A stretch of DNA of 64,000 nt from CAVQCT01 sp964371785 (GTDB lineage: Bacteria; Zixibacteria; MSB-5A5; GN15; FEB-12): NCBI GenBank assembly GCA_964371785.1, contig CAYJOL010000002.1, positions 434,001 through 498,000 on the forward strand, read 5' to 3'. Shown here piece by piece: positions 1 through 8,440 of the stretch. The notes beneath the pieces are model-generated. The model did no database searches and was not told the DNA's origin. It saw only the letters and a program-made list of their open reading frames with translations. Position 1 is the first letter of the stretch. Each line of letters begins with the position of its first letter. The position numbers and the translations under genes were made by a program.

Positions 1-64
1 TAGCTGCTTTCAAGCGGCACTTATTACTTCCATAGACTGTTTAACAAAAAGGCGGTAAGCCACC

Positions 65-99
65 CCGAAGATTACAGGTGACAACATCTTCGGCTTTTT
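65..99 (+). terminator. Rho-independent terminator of an upstream gene
   Basis: Perfect 8-bp stem (CCGAAGAT at 65-72 with ATCTTCGG at 86-93) followed by CTTTTT. It lies before the first gene and presumably ends a transcript that enters from the left. Positions 1-64 show no feature I can name. Confidence 0.8.
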
Positions 100-147
100 A
101 TAGATTGGACCAACAGTGCCAACCCTTCTGCTAGGAAAGTTGTAGTC

Positions 148-1320
148 ATGAATGTAGAGAAGATCCAGGCATATCTGAACGAACACGAGATCGACGGCTG
201 GTTGCTGTCAGATTTTCATGGCCGCAATAATATCGCGGTCGAATTGCTCCATCTCGAAGGTATCGTGACCCGGCGGTCATTTTATTTTATTCCTGCCCAG
301 GGCGAACCGGTCGGTATTGTACATGCCATTGAAAAAGCTAAGTTCGCCAGTCTTCCCGGAAGACTCATTACATATTCGAGCTACAAGCGACTCGAACAGG
401 AGCTCGAAGCTGTCCTTGCTTCCGTCAGAAGAATCGCGATGGAATACTCGCCTATGGGCCGTCTGCCGTATATCGGCCTCGTCGACGCCGGGACGGTGGA
501 ACTTGTACGCAGCTTCGGCAAAGAGATTGTCACTTCTGCGGATCTTGTTGCCAATTTTCAGGCGAGGCTTTCCGCCGAGCAGATGGCTGCGCACCGTATC
601 GCAGCCAACAATGTGATCGAAATTAAAGATAAAGCCATGGCCTATATTCATGAAGCCTTGAAACACGACAGGAAAATCACCGAATATGATGTCTGTCAGT
701 ATGTCCTGGCTCAATTTGCGGAGTATGACATGGAGACTGACAGCTCGCCGATTGTGGCGGTCAATGGCAACGCCGGCAATCCGCACTATGAGCCGACCCG
801 AGATTCGGCCGCCGAAATCAAAATGGGACATCTTGTTCTCATCGATCTCTGGGCGAAAATAAAACACCGCGACGGTGTCTTTGGTGATATCACCTGGATG
901 TGCTTCGCCGGCCCTAAAGAAGAAATTCCCAACAAATATCGTGATCTGTTCGCAATCCTGGTTAAGGCGCGCGACGAAGCAGTGCGGTTCGTCCAGGCTC
1001 ACATAGACAGCCAGCCGGTGTTCGGCAGTCAGGTTGATGACGCCTGCCGGAAGGTGATCGCCGATTCCGGATTTGGGGAGAGTTTCACCCATCGCACCGG
1101 ACATTCTATCACCAGCATGACCCATGGCACCGGGCCGAATATCGATAACCTTGAAACTGAAGATCGTAGAAAGCTCCAGCGGGGCCACCTGTTCTCCATC
1201 GAGCCCGGCATCTACATGCATGATTGCGGATTCCGCACGGAAATTAATGTCCTGATCGACCACAATGGTGCCGAGATTACTACCCTGCCGCTGCAGACTG
1301 AAATAGTGCCGCTGTTCTAA
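148..1320 (+). CDS. M24 family metallopeptidase (Xaa-Pro aminopeptidase-like)
   Basis: A 390-residue cytoplasmic pita-bread metallopeptidase, probably an Xaa-Pro aminopeptidase or prolidase. Residues 1-140 form a creatinase-type N-terminal domain; the M24 catalytic domain follows. The five metal ligands of the family can be placed at D233, D247, H319 (TGHSITSMTHGTG), E352 (SIEPGIY) and E365 (RTEINVL), so the dinuclear site looks intact. There is no signal peptide. The ATG lies just after AGGAAAG about 10 nt upstream. The Nudix gene starts 2 nt after the stop, so the two are likely co-transcribed. Substrate preference cannot be read from sequence; M24 also contains creatinase-like enzymes. Confidence 0.9.
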   Translation: MNVEKIQAYLNEHEIDGWLLSDFHGRNNIAVELLHLEGIVTRRSFYFIPAQGEPVGIVHAIEKAKFASLPGRLITYSSYKRLEQELEAVLASVRRIAMEYSPMGRLPYIGLVDAGTVELVRSFGKEIVTSADLVANFQARLSAEQMAAHRIAANNVIEIKDKAMAYIHEALKHDRKITEYDVCQYVLAQFAEYDMETDSSPIVAVNGNAGNPHYEPTRDSAAEIKMGHLVLIDLWAKIKHRDGVFGDITWMCFAGPKEEIPNKYRDLFAILVKARDEAVRFVQAHIDSQPVFGSQVDDACRKVIADSGFGESFTHRTGHSITSMTHGTGPNIDNLETEDRRKLQRGHLFSIEPGIYMHDCGFRTEINVLIDHNGAEITTLPLQTEIVPLF

Positions 1321-1322
1321 CC

Positions 1323-1889
1323 ATGTTTATCACGCCGGACGTCATTGAACGACTGAAATCCGAATTCGGCCCGCCCGAATATGAGGATTTCCATATCGCG
1401 GTCTCGCAAAAAGAGATCGACTTCATCCGAAGCACGCAGAAAGATGGGCGGCGTCATGACGTCACTCTGTACATCGTAAAAGACAAGCAGCTTGTTGTGA
1501 TCGCCAAACATTTCTACCCGCCCGGCATGTTTCGAGCTCCATCCGGAGGAGTGAATCGAGGCGAGGACCTGGTCGACGGAGCCTTGCGCGAAGCGCTCGA
1601 AGAAACCGGCTGCCGGATAGAACTCGACCGTTTTCTGCTGGTCACCAACGTGCTTTTCGAACATAACGTGGACCCACCTGATGAACTGCTCTGGCATTCG
1701 TATGTGTTTCAGGCCCATTATATATCAGGCGATTTTCAGTTTACGGACAAACACGAAATCCGTGAAGTCCGGCTGGCTCGACTGGAGGAATTCACTTCCT
1801 TTGCTAAGATCATGCGACAAATGGATATAGGCGGCCTTCGCTACCGTGCCGCCTTGCACGAACGAATCGCCCCACTGCTAAAAATCTAA
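1323..1889 (+). CDS. Nudix hydrolase
   Basis: A 188-residue cytoplasmic Nudix-fold pyrophosphohydrolase. Residues 75-97 hold a complete Nudix box: G75, five residues, E81, seven residues, then REALEETG, which matches the metal-binding consensus. It acts on nucleoside diphosphates linked to another moiety, but the substrate cannot be assigned; ADP-ribose-like compounds and dinucleotides are typical for this size. It starts 2 nt after the M24 peptidase stop codon, which indicates a two-gene operon with coupled translation. Confidence 0.88.
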   Translation: MFITPDVIERLKSEFGPPEYEDFHIAVSQKEIDFIRSTQKDGRRHDVTLYIVKDKQLVVIAKHFYPPGMFRAPSGGVNRGEDLVDGALREALEETGCRIELDRFLLVTNVLFEHNVDPPDELLWHSYVFQAHYISGDFQFTDKHEIREVRLARLEEFTSFAKIMRQMDIGGLRYRAALHERIAPLLKI

Positions 1890-1914
1890 ACGCGCCTGAT
1901 TCCGGAAATAGATA

Positions 1915-1942
1915 TTGACAGCCTGCGATATTTGGCTATATT
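1915..1942 (+). promoter_or_regulatory. Sigma70-type promoter of the ars operon
   Basis: TTGACA at 1915-1920, 16-bp spacer, TATATT at 1937-1942. The -10 box is exactly the 6-bp centre of the operator palindrome at 1929-1950, so repressor and RNA polymerase cannot both occupy it. Confidence 0.8.
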
Positions 1943-1950
1943 GCCAAATA
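1929..1950. promoter_or_regulatory. ArsR-family operator (8-6-8 palindrome)
   Basis: Perfect inverted repeat TATTTGGC (1929-1936), TATATT, GCCAAATA (1943-1950). It lies 16 bp before the arsR start and encloses the -10 box. ArsR/SmtB repressors bind such imperfect or perfect dyads over their own promoters; assigning this one to the adjacent gene is inference from position. Confidence 0.8.
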
Positions 1951-1966
1951 AGCAAAGAGGATGATT

Positions 1967-2305
1967 ATGTCGTATATGAGCGATAAGGCCAAATATGAAG
2001 CCCGGGCTCTGGTGGTCAAGGCCATGGCCCACCCGACCCGACTGTTCATTGTCGAAGAACTCGCCAGGAAAGAACGGTGCGTGTGTGATTTGACAGATAT
2101 GATCGGTTCCGATATCTCGACCGTTTCCAAGCACCTGTCGGTGCTAAAGAACGCCGGCATAGTCGGCAATCGCAAAGAAGGCACGCAGATTATCTACCAC
2201 CTGAAGATGCCCTGTGTTCTCGGATTCTTTAACTGTGTCGAGTCGGTCATCCGATCGACCGCCCGCGAGCAACTTACGCTGGTCAAAGTCGATGGAAGGT
2301 CATGA
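1967..2305 (+). CDS. ArsR-family metalloregulatory repressor
   Basis: A 112-residue winged-helix repressor. The recognition region contains the classical metal-binding CVCDL element (C38, C40, D41), followed by the recognition helix DISTVSKHLSVLKNAG. Additional Cys at 83 and 90 may contribute ligands. AGAGG sits 6 nt before the ATG at 1967 but touches the in-frame ATG at 1961, so 1967 is preferred. It is the first gene of a cluster with a permease, CPxC protein, ArsF-like and ArsG-like proteins, and a perfect palindrome overlaps its promoter, implying autoregulation released by As(III), Sb(III) or an organoarsenical. Confidence 0.9.
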   Translation: MSYMSDKAKYEARALVVKAMAHPTRLFIVEELARKERCVCDLTDMIGSDISTVSKHLSVLKNAGIVGNRKEGTQIIYHLKMPCVLGFFNCVESVIRSTAREQLTLVKVDGRS

Positions 2306-2315
2306 GTGAAATAAG

Positions 2316-3611
2316 ATGAACTGGAAGAAAGAATGGGTGCCGTTGGTATTGATGCTTGCGGTATTTCTCGGGTTTTATTGTTTCCCGTTTGAATCCTGGC
2401 AGTCCGACAATCCCTTGATGGAGGGGATGCTGCTGACGCAGTGGTATGCTCGGGAACACATGTTACTTTGTCTGATCCCCGCCCTGTTCATTGCCGGCGC
2501 CATCTCTGTTTTTGTCAGCCAGGGCTCGGTGATGAAATATCTTGGGCCGGGAGCCAACCGGCTGGTCGCCTATGGGGTGGCGTCCGTTTCCGGTACTATT
2601 CTCGCCGTCTGTTCGTGCACGGTGCTTCCCCTCTTCGCCGGCATTTACCAGATGGGAGCCGGACTTGGACCGGCCTCAGCCTTTCTCTATTCGGGCCCGG
2701 CCATCAACGTGCTTGCCATCATTCTGACCGCACGGGTCCTCGGGCCTCACCTCGGGATAGCCCGCGCGGTGGGTGCGATTGTATTCGCCGTTATCATTGG
2801 TCTGCTGATGCATCTGATGTTTCGTCGAAGCGAAGCACAGAAAGCCGCCAAAATGATCATCCCCGATTCGGAACCGGCGCGGCCACTTTGGAAGACAGTC
2901 ATTTTCTTTGCCCTGATGATCGGCATTCTCATCTTTGCCACGTGGGGAAAACCGGAACAGGAAGTAGGCTTGTGGAACGCTGTTTTCTCTATAAAGTGGA
3001 TTATTACCGGCGCTCTTGGAGTGTTGTTTGCGGTCGTGTTAGTGCGATGGTTTTCGCTCGCAGTGATTCCCGTTGTAGCGGTTTCCGCCGGTACGGCACT
3101 GCTGGCTCTGGCGGTACCCCAGCACCCGGTGCTTGCGTTTTCAGCGGCGACAGTCGGATTGTCCATCATTACCTCACGCACGAAGGGTGAAGCCGGTGAT
3201 TGGTTCGTGCAGACCTGGGGATTCGCCAAACAGATTCTACCCCTGCTGTTGATCGGAGTGCTGGTAGCAGGCATCCTGCTCGGCCGACCCGGACACGACG
3301 GTGTTATCCCGTCCCGATGGATCGCTTCCTCGGTCGGCGGCAACTCGCTGGGCGCGAATTTATTCGCCTCAGTGGCCGGAGCGTTCATGTATTTTGCCAC
3401 CCTCACTGAGATTCCAATTCTTCAGGGATTGCTCGGAAGCGGCATGGGGCATGGTCCGGCGCTGGCTTTGCTGCTGGCCGGTCCGGCACTTTCCCTGCCC
3501 AGCATGCTGGTAATTCGAAGTATTGTCGGAACGAAAAAGGCAGTGGCCTACGTTACGCTGGTGATCGTGATGTCAACTGTCACCGGGGTACTTTATGGAC
3601 TCGTTTACTAA
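2316..3611 (+). CDS. Permease of the SO_0444/DUF318 family (ArsP-like efflux)
   Basis: A 431-residue polytopic inner-membrane protein with about ten hydrophobic segments in two halves. The family hallmark CSCTVLP with its paired Cys lies at residues 99-105, followed by YSGPAINVLA; a second, related half has AGPALSLPSML near the C-terminus. Related permeases include ArsP, which exports trivalent organoarsenicals, and the SO_0444 Cu/Zn-efflux group. It begins 10 nt after arsR and is followed 14 nt later by a CPxC protein, a pairing common for this family. Substrate is inferred from the ArsR/ArsF/ArsG context. Confidence 0.85.
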   Translation: MNWKKEWVPLVLMLAVFLGFYCFPFESWQSDNPLMEGMLLTQWYAREHMLLCLIPALFIAGAISVFVSQGSVMKYLGPGANRLVAYGVASVSGTILAVCSCTVLPLFAGIYQMGAGLGPASAFLYSGPAINVLAIILTARVLGPHLGIARAVGAIVFAVIIGLLMHLMFRRSEAQKAAKMIIPDSEPARPLWKTVIFFALMIGILIFATWGKPEQEVGLWNAVFSIKWIITGALGVLFAVVLVRWFSLAVIPVVAVSAGTALLALAVPQHPVLAFSAATVGLSIITSRTKGEAGDWFVQTWGFAKQILPLLLIGVLVAGILLGRPGHDGVIPSRWIASSVGGNSLGANLFASVAGAFMYFATLTEIPILQGLLGSGMGHGPALALLLAGPALSLPSMLVIRSIVGTKKAVAYVTLVIVMSTVTGVLYGLVY

Positions 3612-3625
3612 CGGAGAATCAAAAG

Positions 3626-3862
3626 ATGAAACATATACAGATTTTGGGGACTGGATGTCCCAAGTGTAACAAGCTTACCGAAGAGACTGAAGCGGCGGCG
3701 AAGGCTCTGGGGATTGAATACCAGCTTGAGAAAGTAACGGATATCACGAAAATCATGTCATTCGGCGTCATGATCACGCCGGCGTTGGTGATCGACGGTG
3801 AGGTAAAAGTCTCCGGTAAGGTGCCTTCGCAGGACGATTTGAGAAAATTATTGAAGAACTAG
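3626..3862 (+). CDS. Mini-thioredoxin, TM0996/MTH895 family
   Basis: A 78-residue glutaredoxin/thioredoxin-like protein with the redox motif C11-P-K-C14 in the context GTGCPKCNKL, then the cis-Pro region MITPALVIDGEV. This family is repeatedly encoded beside DUF318 permeases, and could keep the permease cysteines or arsenical substrates reduced. In arsEFG systems a small thioredoxin-like protein is the ArsE component, so this could play that part; the assignment is by context. A ribosome site (GGAG) lies 9 nt upstream of the ATG. Confidence 0.88.
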   Translation: MKHIQILGTGCPKCNKLTEETEAAAKALGIEYQLEKVTDITKIMSFGVMITPALVIDGEVKVSGKVPSQDDLRKLLKN

Positions 3863-3895
3863 TTTTCTGTAAGGTACACGGCAAGGAGAGGTAAT

Positions 3896-4366
3896 ATGAA
3901 CGGGAAGAAGATTGTCACCATTGTGCTGCTACTTTTCGTTGTGGCGAGCGCGGTTTATCTCATCGCCCAGGAATCTTCAAATAAGAATGCAAATCCTGGA
4001 GTTGCCCAGAACTCCCCTGAGGTCCCGCCCCAACGGGTTATCGCCTACTATTTCCACGGCAATGCCAGATGCAAGACCTGTCTTACTTTGGAGGCGTATG
4101 CCCACGAGGCAATCGCCACCGGTTTTCCCGGACAACTCGATTCCGGTCTGGTCGACTGGCGGGTAATCAACACCGACCTCAAAGAAAATGAACACTTTGT
4201 AAACGATTACGGCCTGACTCTTCAGACGGTTGTGTTGGTTCAAGAGAAAGATGGACAGCAGGTCGCGTGGAAGAGTCTTGATAAGATCTGGGATCTGGTC
4301 GGCGACAAGGAAGCCTACAGCAATTACATACAAACCGAACTGAAGGATTACCTGACCGGCATCTGA
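3896..4366 (+). CDS. ArsF-like thioredoxin-fold protein
   Basis: A 156-residue protein with an N-terminal membrane anchor or signal (residues 5-24) and a periplasm-facing thioredoxin-like domain. The signature YYFHGNARCKTC (C59-x2-C62) matches the family annotated as the ArsF subunit that works with ArsE to reduce nitro groups of aromatic arsenicals. Its stop overlaps the start of the ArsG-like gene (TGATG), indicating translational coupling. A strong GGAGAGG precedes the ATG. Biochemical role is carried over from the arsEFG system and is not proven here. Confidence 0.8.
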   Translation: MNGKKIVTIVLLLFVVASAVYLIAQESSNKNANPGVAQNSPEVPPQRVIAYYFHGNARCKTCLTLEAYAHEAIATGFPGQLDSGLVDWRVINTDLKENEHFVNDYGLTLQTVVLVQEKDGQQVAWKSLDKIWDLVGDKEAYSNYIQTELKDYLTGI

Positions 4367-5061
4367 TGGAATCTTACTCACTTGCTCTGCTGAGCGCCGT
4401 CTGGCTGGGGATACTGACTTCGATCAGCCCCTGTCCGCTGGCCACGAATATCGCCGCCATCTCCTATGTCGGTCGCCGCGTAGGTAGCTCCCGACAGGTG
4501 ATTGCGGCTGGGCTGCTATATACTCTTGGCAGAAGTTTCACATATCTGCTTCTGGGGATGCTTCTTGTCAACAGCCTGCTGGCCGCTCCGTCCGTCTCAC
4601 ACTTTCTTCAGTCCTATATGAACAAACTGCTCGGACCCCTCCTTATTCTGACAGGTATGTTTCTGCTGGGTTTGCTGTCTTTCACATCACGCAGTTCAAT
4701 AGTAGGCGAGCGGACCCAGAGACGCGTGGATCAAGTCGGCATTTGGGGGGCTGCGTTACTCGGGTTTCTGTTCGCTCTCTCGTTTTGCCCCGTTTCGGCC
4801 GCCATATTCTTCGGCAGTCTTCTCCCGCTTGCAGTGAAGCATGAATCCGGCATATTGATTCCATCGGTATACGGAGTAGGAACGGCGTTGCCGGTATTCT
4901 GCTTTGCCGTACTTTTGGCAGTGGGGGCTCAATCAGTTGGCCGGATATTTCATGTGATAACCAAAGTAGAGCTTTGGGCCAGAGGCATCACCGGCGTGAT
5001 CTTTATCCTGGTCGGTATTTACTTCTGCCTAACTTACATCTTTGCCGTACGGCTTTTCTGA
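4366..5061 (+). CDS. ArsG-like aromatic arsenical efflux permease
   Basis: A 231-residue protein with about six transmembrane segments, of the CcdA/LysE-like fold. SPCPLATNI (residues 21-29) and the second-half SFCPVSAAIFFG are the paired Cys-Pro motifs typical of ArsG and CcdA-type transporters. The start ATG overlaps the arsF stop by one base. By family analogy it exports trivalent aminoaryl arsenicals made by ArsE/ArsF. A CcdA-type electron carrier feeding the periplasmic CxxC protein is the main alternative, since both share topology and Cys motifs. Confidence 0.78.
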   Translation: MESYSLALLSAVWLGILTSISPCPLATNIAAISYVGRRVGSSRQVIAAGLLYTLGRSFTYLLLGMLLVNSLLAAPSVSHFLQSYMNKLLGPLLILTGMFLLGLLSFTSRSSIVGERTQRRVDQVGIWGAALLGFLFALSFCPVSAAIFFGSLLPLAVKHESGILIPSVYGVGTALPVFCFAVLLAVGAQSVGRIFHVITKVELWARGITGVIFILVGIYFCLTYIFAVRLF

Positions 5062-5088
5062 CCCGCCAGAGAATCGCCTTTTCTTGTC

Positions 5089-5119
5089 TTGACAGTTGAG
5101 GCTTCAACTCAGCTATATT
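5089..5119 (+). promoter_or_regulatory. Promoter very close to the MFS gene start
   Basis: TTGACA at 5089-5094 and TATATT at 5114-5119, spacer 19. The ATG at 5125 is only 6 nt beyond the -10 box, so the transcript would have almost no leader. Confidence 0.5.
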
Positions 5120-5124
5120 TCCGC

Positions 5125-6333
5125 ATGGCAGATCACGAATCTCGCACCGCCAGAGTCGCCGGTTTCCTTGGGCTCAAACGCGACTATGTTCTCTTGCTGA
5201 GCATGGTTGTACTCGTCGGCATGGGCGAGCGCCTGGGCTCAAGGTACATTCCCAAGTATATCGAGGTTCTCGGTGCCGGTGCGCTGTTAATCGGAGTCTA
5301 TGGCGCGCTGGAGAATCTGCTGGGAGCGCTCTGGTCGTTGCCGGGGGGAATCATCAGCGACCGCATCGGAACCAAACGGGCATTAGCCGTCTTCAACCTC
5401 ATATCCATGGCCGGTTACGCGATTGTGGTTCTGATTCCCAGCTGGCTGGCGGTCCTGGTCGCCGCTATTTTCTTCATGGCCTGGTCATCGCTCTCGCTTC
5501 CGACAACCATGAGTCTGATCGCGGATATCCTGCCGAAATCAAAACGAGCGATGGGTGTGTCGATGCACTCCATCATTCGCCGGATTCCCATGGGCGGCGG
5601 CCCGGTTATCGGCGGTGTGTTGATCGCAAAGTACGGCATGGTCACCGGCGTGCGAATCTCTTTCGCGATCGCATTCGTGCTGGCGATTGCGTCGCTTGCC
5701 CTTCAGCAGAAAATGGTTCCCAATGAGAAAAAGCCCTATCAGCCACTGCATTTGTTAGCGCTGTTTCGCAAATTCAATCCCGGGATTCGACGATTACTGG
5801 TCTCAGATATCCTGATCCGCTTCTGCGAGCAGATTCCCTATGCCTTTGTCATCCTCTGGGTGATGGATATCGTTCACAAAGGAGCGTTCGAATTCGGCTG
5901 GCTGACGGCAATAGAGATGGGGACCGCGATGCTGCTTTACATCCCAGTCGCTCACTTCTCGGATAAGGCAGAGCGAAAACCGTTTGTGCTGATCACGTTC
6001 GGTTTTTTCACGCTTTTTCCCGCGGCGCTGTATTTCAGCCACTCGACCGCGATGCTTGTGGTGGCGTTCTTCATCCGCGGCCTGAAAGAGTTCGGTGAAC
6101 CGACCCGTAAAGCGCTTATCGTTGATCTGGCCGTGCCCGATGCCAAAGCCCGCACGGTCGGCACCTATTACTTCATTCGCGACACTATTGTCTCACTCGC
6201 CGCTCTGCTCGGCGGCGTGCTCTGGAAATTCAGCCCGTCGCTCAATCTCTGGGTCGCATTCGGCTTCGGCGTACTCGGGACCGTCTATTTCGGTCTTTTC
6301 GGTCGCGGTTCCGAATCGACCAACATGGCATAA
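5125..6333 (+). CDS. MFS transporter
   Basis: A 402-residue major facilitator with about 12 hydrophobic helices. The loop after helix 2 reads GGIISDRIGTKRAL, the classical MFS motif A, and a related copy HFSDKAERKPFV occurs in the second half. An in-frame TTG at 5089 is the first base triplet of a TTGACA box, so the ATG at 5125 (MADHESRTARV) is the better start. No clear Shine-Dalgarno precedes it. Substrate unknown; the position after the ars operon could suggest a drug or arsenical exporter, but a separate promoter argues for an independent unit. Confidence 0.85.
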   Translation: MADHESRTARVAGFLGLKRDYVLLLSMVVLVGMGERLGSRYIPKYIEVLGAGALLIGVYGALENLLGALWSLPGGIISDRIGTKRALAVFNLISMAGYAIVVLIPSWLAVLVAAIFFMAWSSLSLPTTMSLIADILPKSKRAMGVSMHSIIRRIPMGGGPVIGGVLIAKYGMVTGVRISFAIAFVLAIASLALQQKMVPNEKKPYQPLHLLALFRKFNPGIRRLLVSDILIRFCEQIPYAFVILWVMDIVHKGAFEFGWLTAIEMGTAMLLYIPVAHFSDKAERKPFVLITFGFFTLFPAALYFSHSTAMLVVAFFIRGLKEFGEPTRKALIVDLAVPDAKARTVGTYYFIRDTIVSLAALLGGVLWKFSPSLNLWVAFGFGVLGTVYFGLFGRGSESTNMA

Positions 6334-6400
6334 TTCTTGCGACTGCTTTCCCCATACATTCAGCTTGCGCCGTTGACCGGACTGTCGCTATTTTCCTCCC

Positions 6401-7657
6401 ATGAGCGAAATCAAATCGATGCAGAAAAAAGATATCGCCCGGTTTATCGATATTCTCGGCGAAGCCTATCCCGGGATGAATATTGTCTCCGATGAGGACA
6501 AGAAGAACGCCTTCGAACGGCACCTCGCGCAAGCGCGCGATTCACGCGTGAGCACGCACGGGTACTATCGCGACGGCCAGTTGCTGGGCGGCATCAAATT
6601 GTACGATTACACAATGAATCTTTTCGGCGTCAGCGTTCCGGCGATCGGCGGAGGCGCCCTCGCGGTTGATATGATGCACAAGAAAGAACATATCGCCCGC
6701 GAATTGATGGGATATTTCATCAAGAATGCGCTTGATAAATATGCTCCAATCGCCGTTCTCTGGCCCTTCCGTCCCGATTTTTACAAATCGATGGGCTGGG
6801 GGATGGGCAGCAAGATGCATGTCTACCGGGTTCGTCCCGACAGCTTCCCCATGGGAGACTCCAAAGAGCACGTGAGACTACTGACGCTCGATGATTTGCC
6901 GATGCTCACTGACTGCTACAACCGGTATTTCGCGCGAACCAACGGCATGATCGAGGAATCCTTGCACGGGTGGGAGTCCATCTTCGACCGATTCAAAGCT
7001 TTCAGATTCGTCGGTTTCGAAGACGATGGCCGCCTGCTTGGGTATTTCATCTACACGTTTCTTCGATCAGGTATGACGCATTTTCTGGACAACCAGATGC
7101 GGATTATCGAGATGGTGTATGACTCGCCGAAGGTCCTCAGTGAGTTTTGCACTTTCCTGCATACCCAGGATGATCAGATACGCATCATTGAACTACAGAC
7201 GCACGATGATAATTTCCATCACCTGCTGAGGGACCCACGCAATGACGCGAACGTTGTCTTTCCCTCAGTCTATCACCAGAGCCATACCTCGGGTGTCGGT
7301 ATCATGTATCGAGTCATAAATGTCCGCCGCTTATTTGAGCTGGTTGGCGACCACAATTATGGCAAACAAACATGCAAATTGAAACTGACTATTGCGAACA
7401 GTTTTCTTGAGCCTAACGATGGCAGCATGGTAATTCACTTCTCGCGCGGTCTGGCCCAACTCAAGGAAGACCGGAGTCCTTACGATGTCGAGCTTCAGTT
7501 GGATATCGCGGATTTCTCGTCGCTTTTCATGGGTTCTGTTGATTTGGCTTCATTGTTCAACTACGGCCGGGCACGGCTCTCCGATCCGCAATACATGGAC
7601 ACGCTGAACAAGCTTTTTGCGACGGACCATAAGCCGGTGACTTTCACCGCGTTCTGA
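6401..7657 (+). CDS. Eis-like GNAT acetyltransferase with SCP2-like C-domain
   Basis: A 418-residue cytoplasmic protein with the three-part Eis architecture: N-terminal GNAT domain (about 1-150), central degenerate GNAT domain (about 155-290), and an SCP2-like sterol-carrier C-terminal domain (about 305-418). Two catalytic features of Eis enzymes are visible: a Tyr (Y128 in PDFYKSMGWGMG) and a terminal Phe (F418) whose carboxylate serves as general base in Eis. Eis proteins acetylate multiple amines of aminoglycosides or protein Lys; the natural substrate here is unknown. The upstream gap is short and lacks a convincing ribosome site. Confidence 0.82.
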   Translation: MSEIKSMQKKDIARFIDILGEAYPGMNIVSDEDKKNAFERHLAQARDSRVSTHGYYRDGQLLGGIKLYDYTMNLFGVSVPAIGGGALAVDMMHKKEHIARELMGYFIKNALDKYAPIAVLWPFRPDFYKSMGWGMGSKMHVYRVRPDSFPMGDSKEHVRLLTLDDLPMLTDCYNRYFARTNGMIEESLHGWESIFDRFKAFRFVGFEDDGRLLGYFIYTFLRSGMTHFLDNQMRIIEMVYDSPKVLSEFCTFLHTQDDQIRIIELQTHDDNFHHLLRDPRNDANVVFPSVYHQSHTSGVGIMYRVINVRRLFELVGDHNYGKQTCKLKLTIANSFLEPNDGSMVIHFSRGLAQLKEDRSPYDVELQLDIADFSSLFMGSVDLASLFNYGRARLSDPQYMDTLNKLFATDHKPVTFTAF

Positions 7658-7742
7658 TCGCACTTTCCCGACTTTTCACTGGTATTTTCTTGCTTGAATC
7701 GATATATATCGTCGGAATTCAAACCCGCATATTCCGGACCAA

Positions 7743-8324
7743 ATGAACAAATACGGCAAATTAGCTTTGATCCTCTTCCAGTCTGCGATTGTCTCGGCGG
7801 CGCTTGCTTTCTTCTTCAATCTCATGGGAAATATGCTCCTCCGCCACACCTGGACACCGCTGGTCACCAGCACAAGCTTAGTGGCTGATTCGAGTCAGAC
7901 ATTCGAGGTCAACACCGAATTCAAAACGACCTATCACATCCGTATCTGCCCATGGAACCGCGTGGCATTTCCGGTGATGTCGATTCGCTGGTGGGTAGTG
8001 CTCCAACAGGACACGATCGGCACCGGCAACTGGGATGGCAATGTCGACGGCATGACCTCGGGTGACACCTGCCTCGCGGTGGGCGAGTTCAAATCCTGGG
8101 CCAACGATAAATACAGCCTCGTCCTCCTGCCTTCGCTGAAAGACTCCCTGTCCGCGAAACCACCAACGGTCGGGCTGAGTGTCGGTGTCGCGCCGCAGTT
8201 TCAGCAGAACTATGAACTTAGAGCCAAACAAAATCACACGCTGACCAAACTGGTCGCCGGCCTGGCCGCTCTGCTTGCGTTCGGCGCGGCGGCGCTCTTT
8301 TTGATTGCCATCATAAAGCGGTAA
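7743..8324 (+). CDS. Hypothetical protein with two membrane anchors
   Basis: 193 residues that I do not recognise. A hydrophobic helix spans about residues 8-33, a soluble Trp-rich segment of about 120 residues follows (NRVAFPVMSIRWWVVL), and a second helix lies at about 165-190. The predicted form is a hairpin-anchored protein with one extracytoplasmic loop. It stands between the Eis-like gene and pepF in the same direction. A 12-bp palindrome CGATATATATCG at 7700-7711 lies in its upstream region. Confidence 0.6.
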   Translation: MNKYGKLALILFQSAIVSAALAFFFNLMGNMLLRHTWTPLVTSTSLVADSSQTFEVNTEFKTTYHIRICPWNRVAFPVMSIRWWVVLQQDTIGTGNWDGNVDGMTSGDTCLAVGEFKSWANDKYSLVLLPSLKDSLSAKPPTVGLSVGVAPQFQQNYELRAKQNHTLTKLVAGLAALLAFGAAALFLIAIIKR

Positions 8325-8440
8325 ATGCCGACCTTTGGGGACCTCGTTTGTCCGGGCAATCGTTCTTGCCAATTGGGCCGATTTTGCGTTTATTTTGTCA
8401 GTTACAATAATCCAGCTCTACTAAGAAGGATGGTACCAGC

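Noticed and set aside
277..1263. 328-codon minus-strand open frame opposite the M24 peptidase
   Set aside because: The plus-strand protein has all five metal ligands; the antisense product shows no family.
7700..7711. 12-bp palindrome CGATATATATCG before the 7743 gene
   Set aside because: Short AT-alternating palindromes occur by chance and it has no promoter around it, so no operator is claimed.
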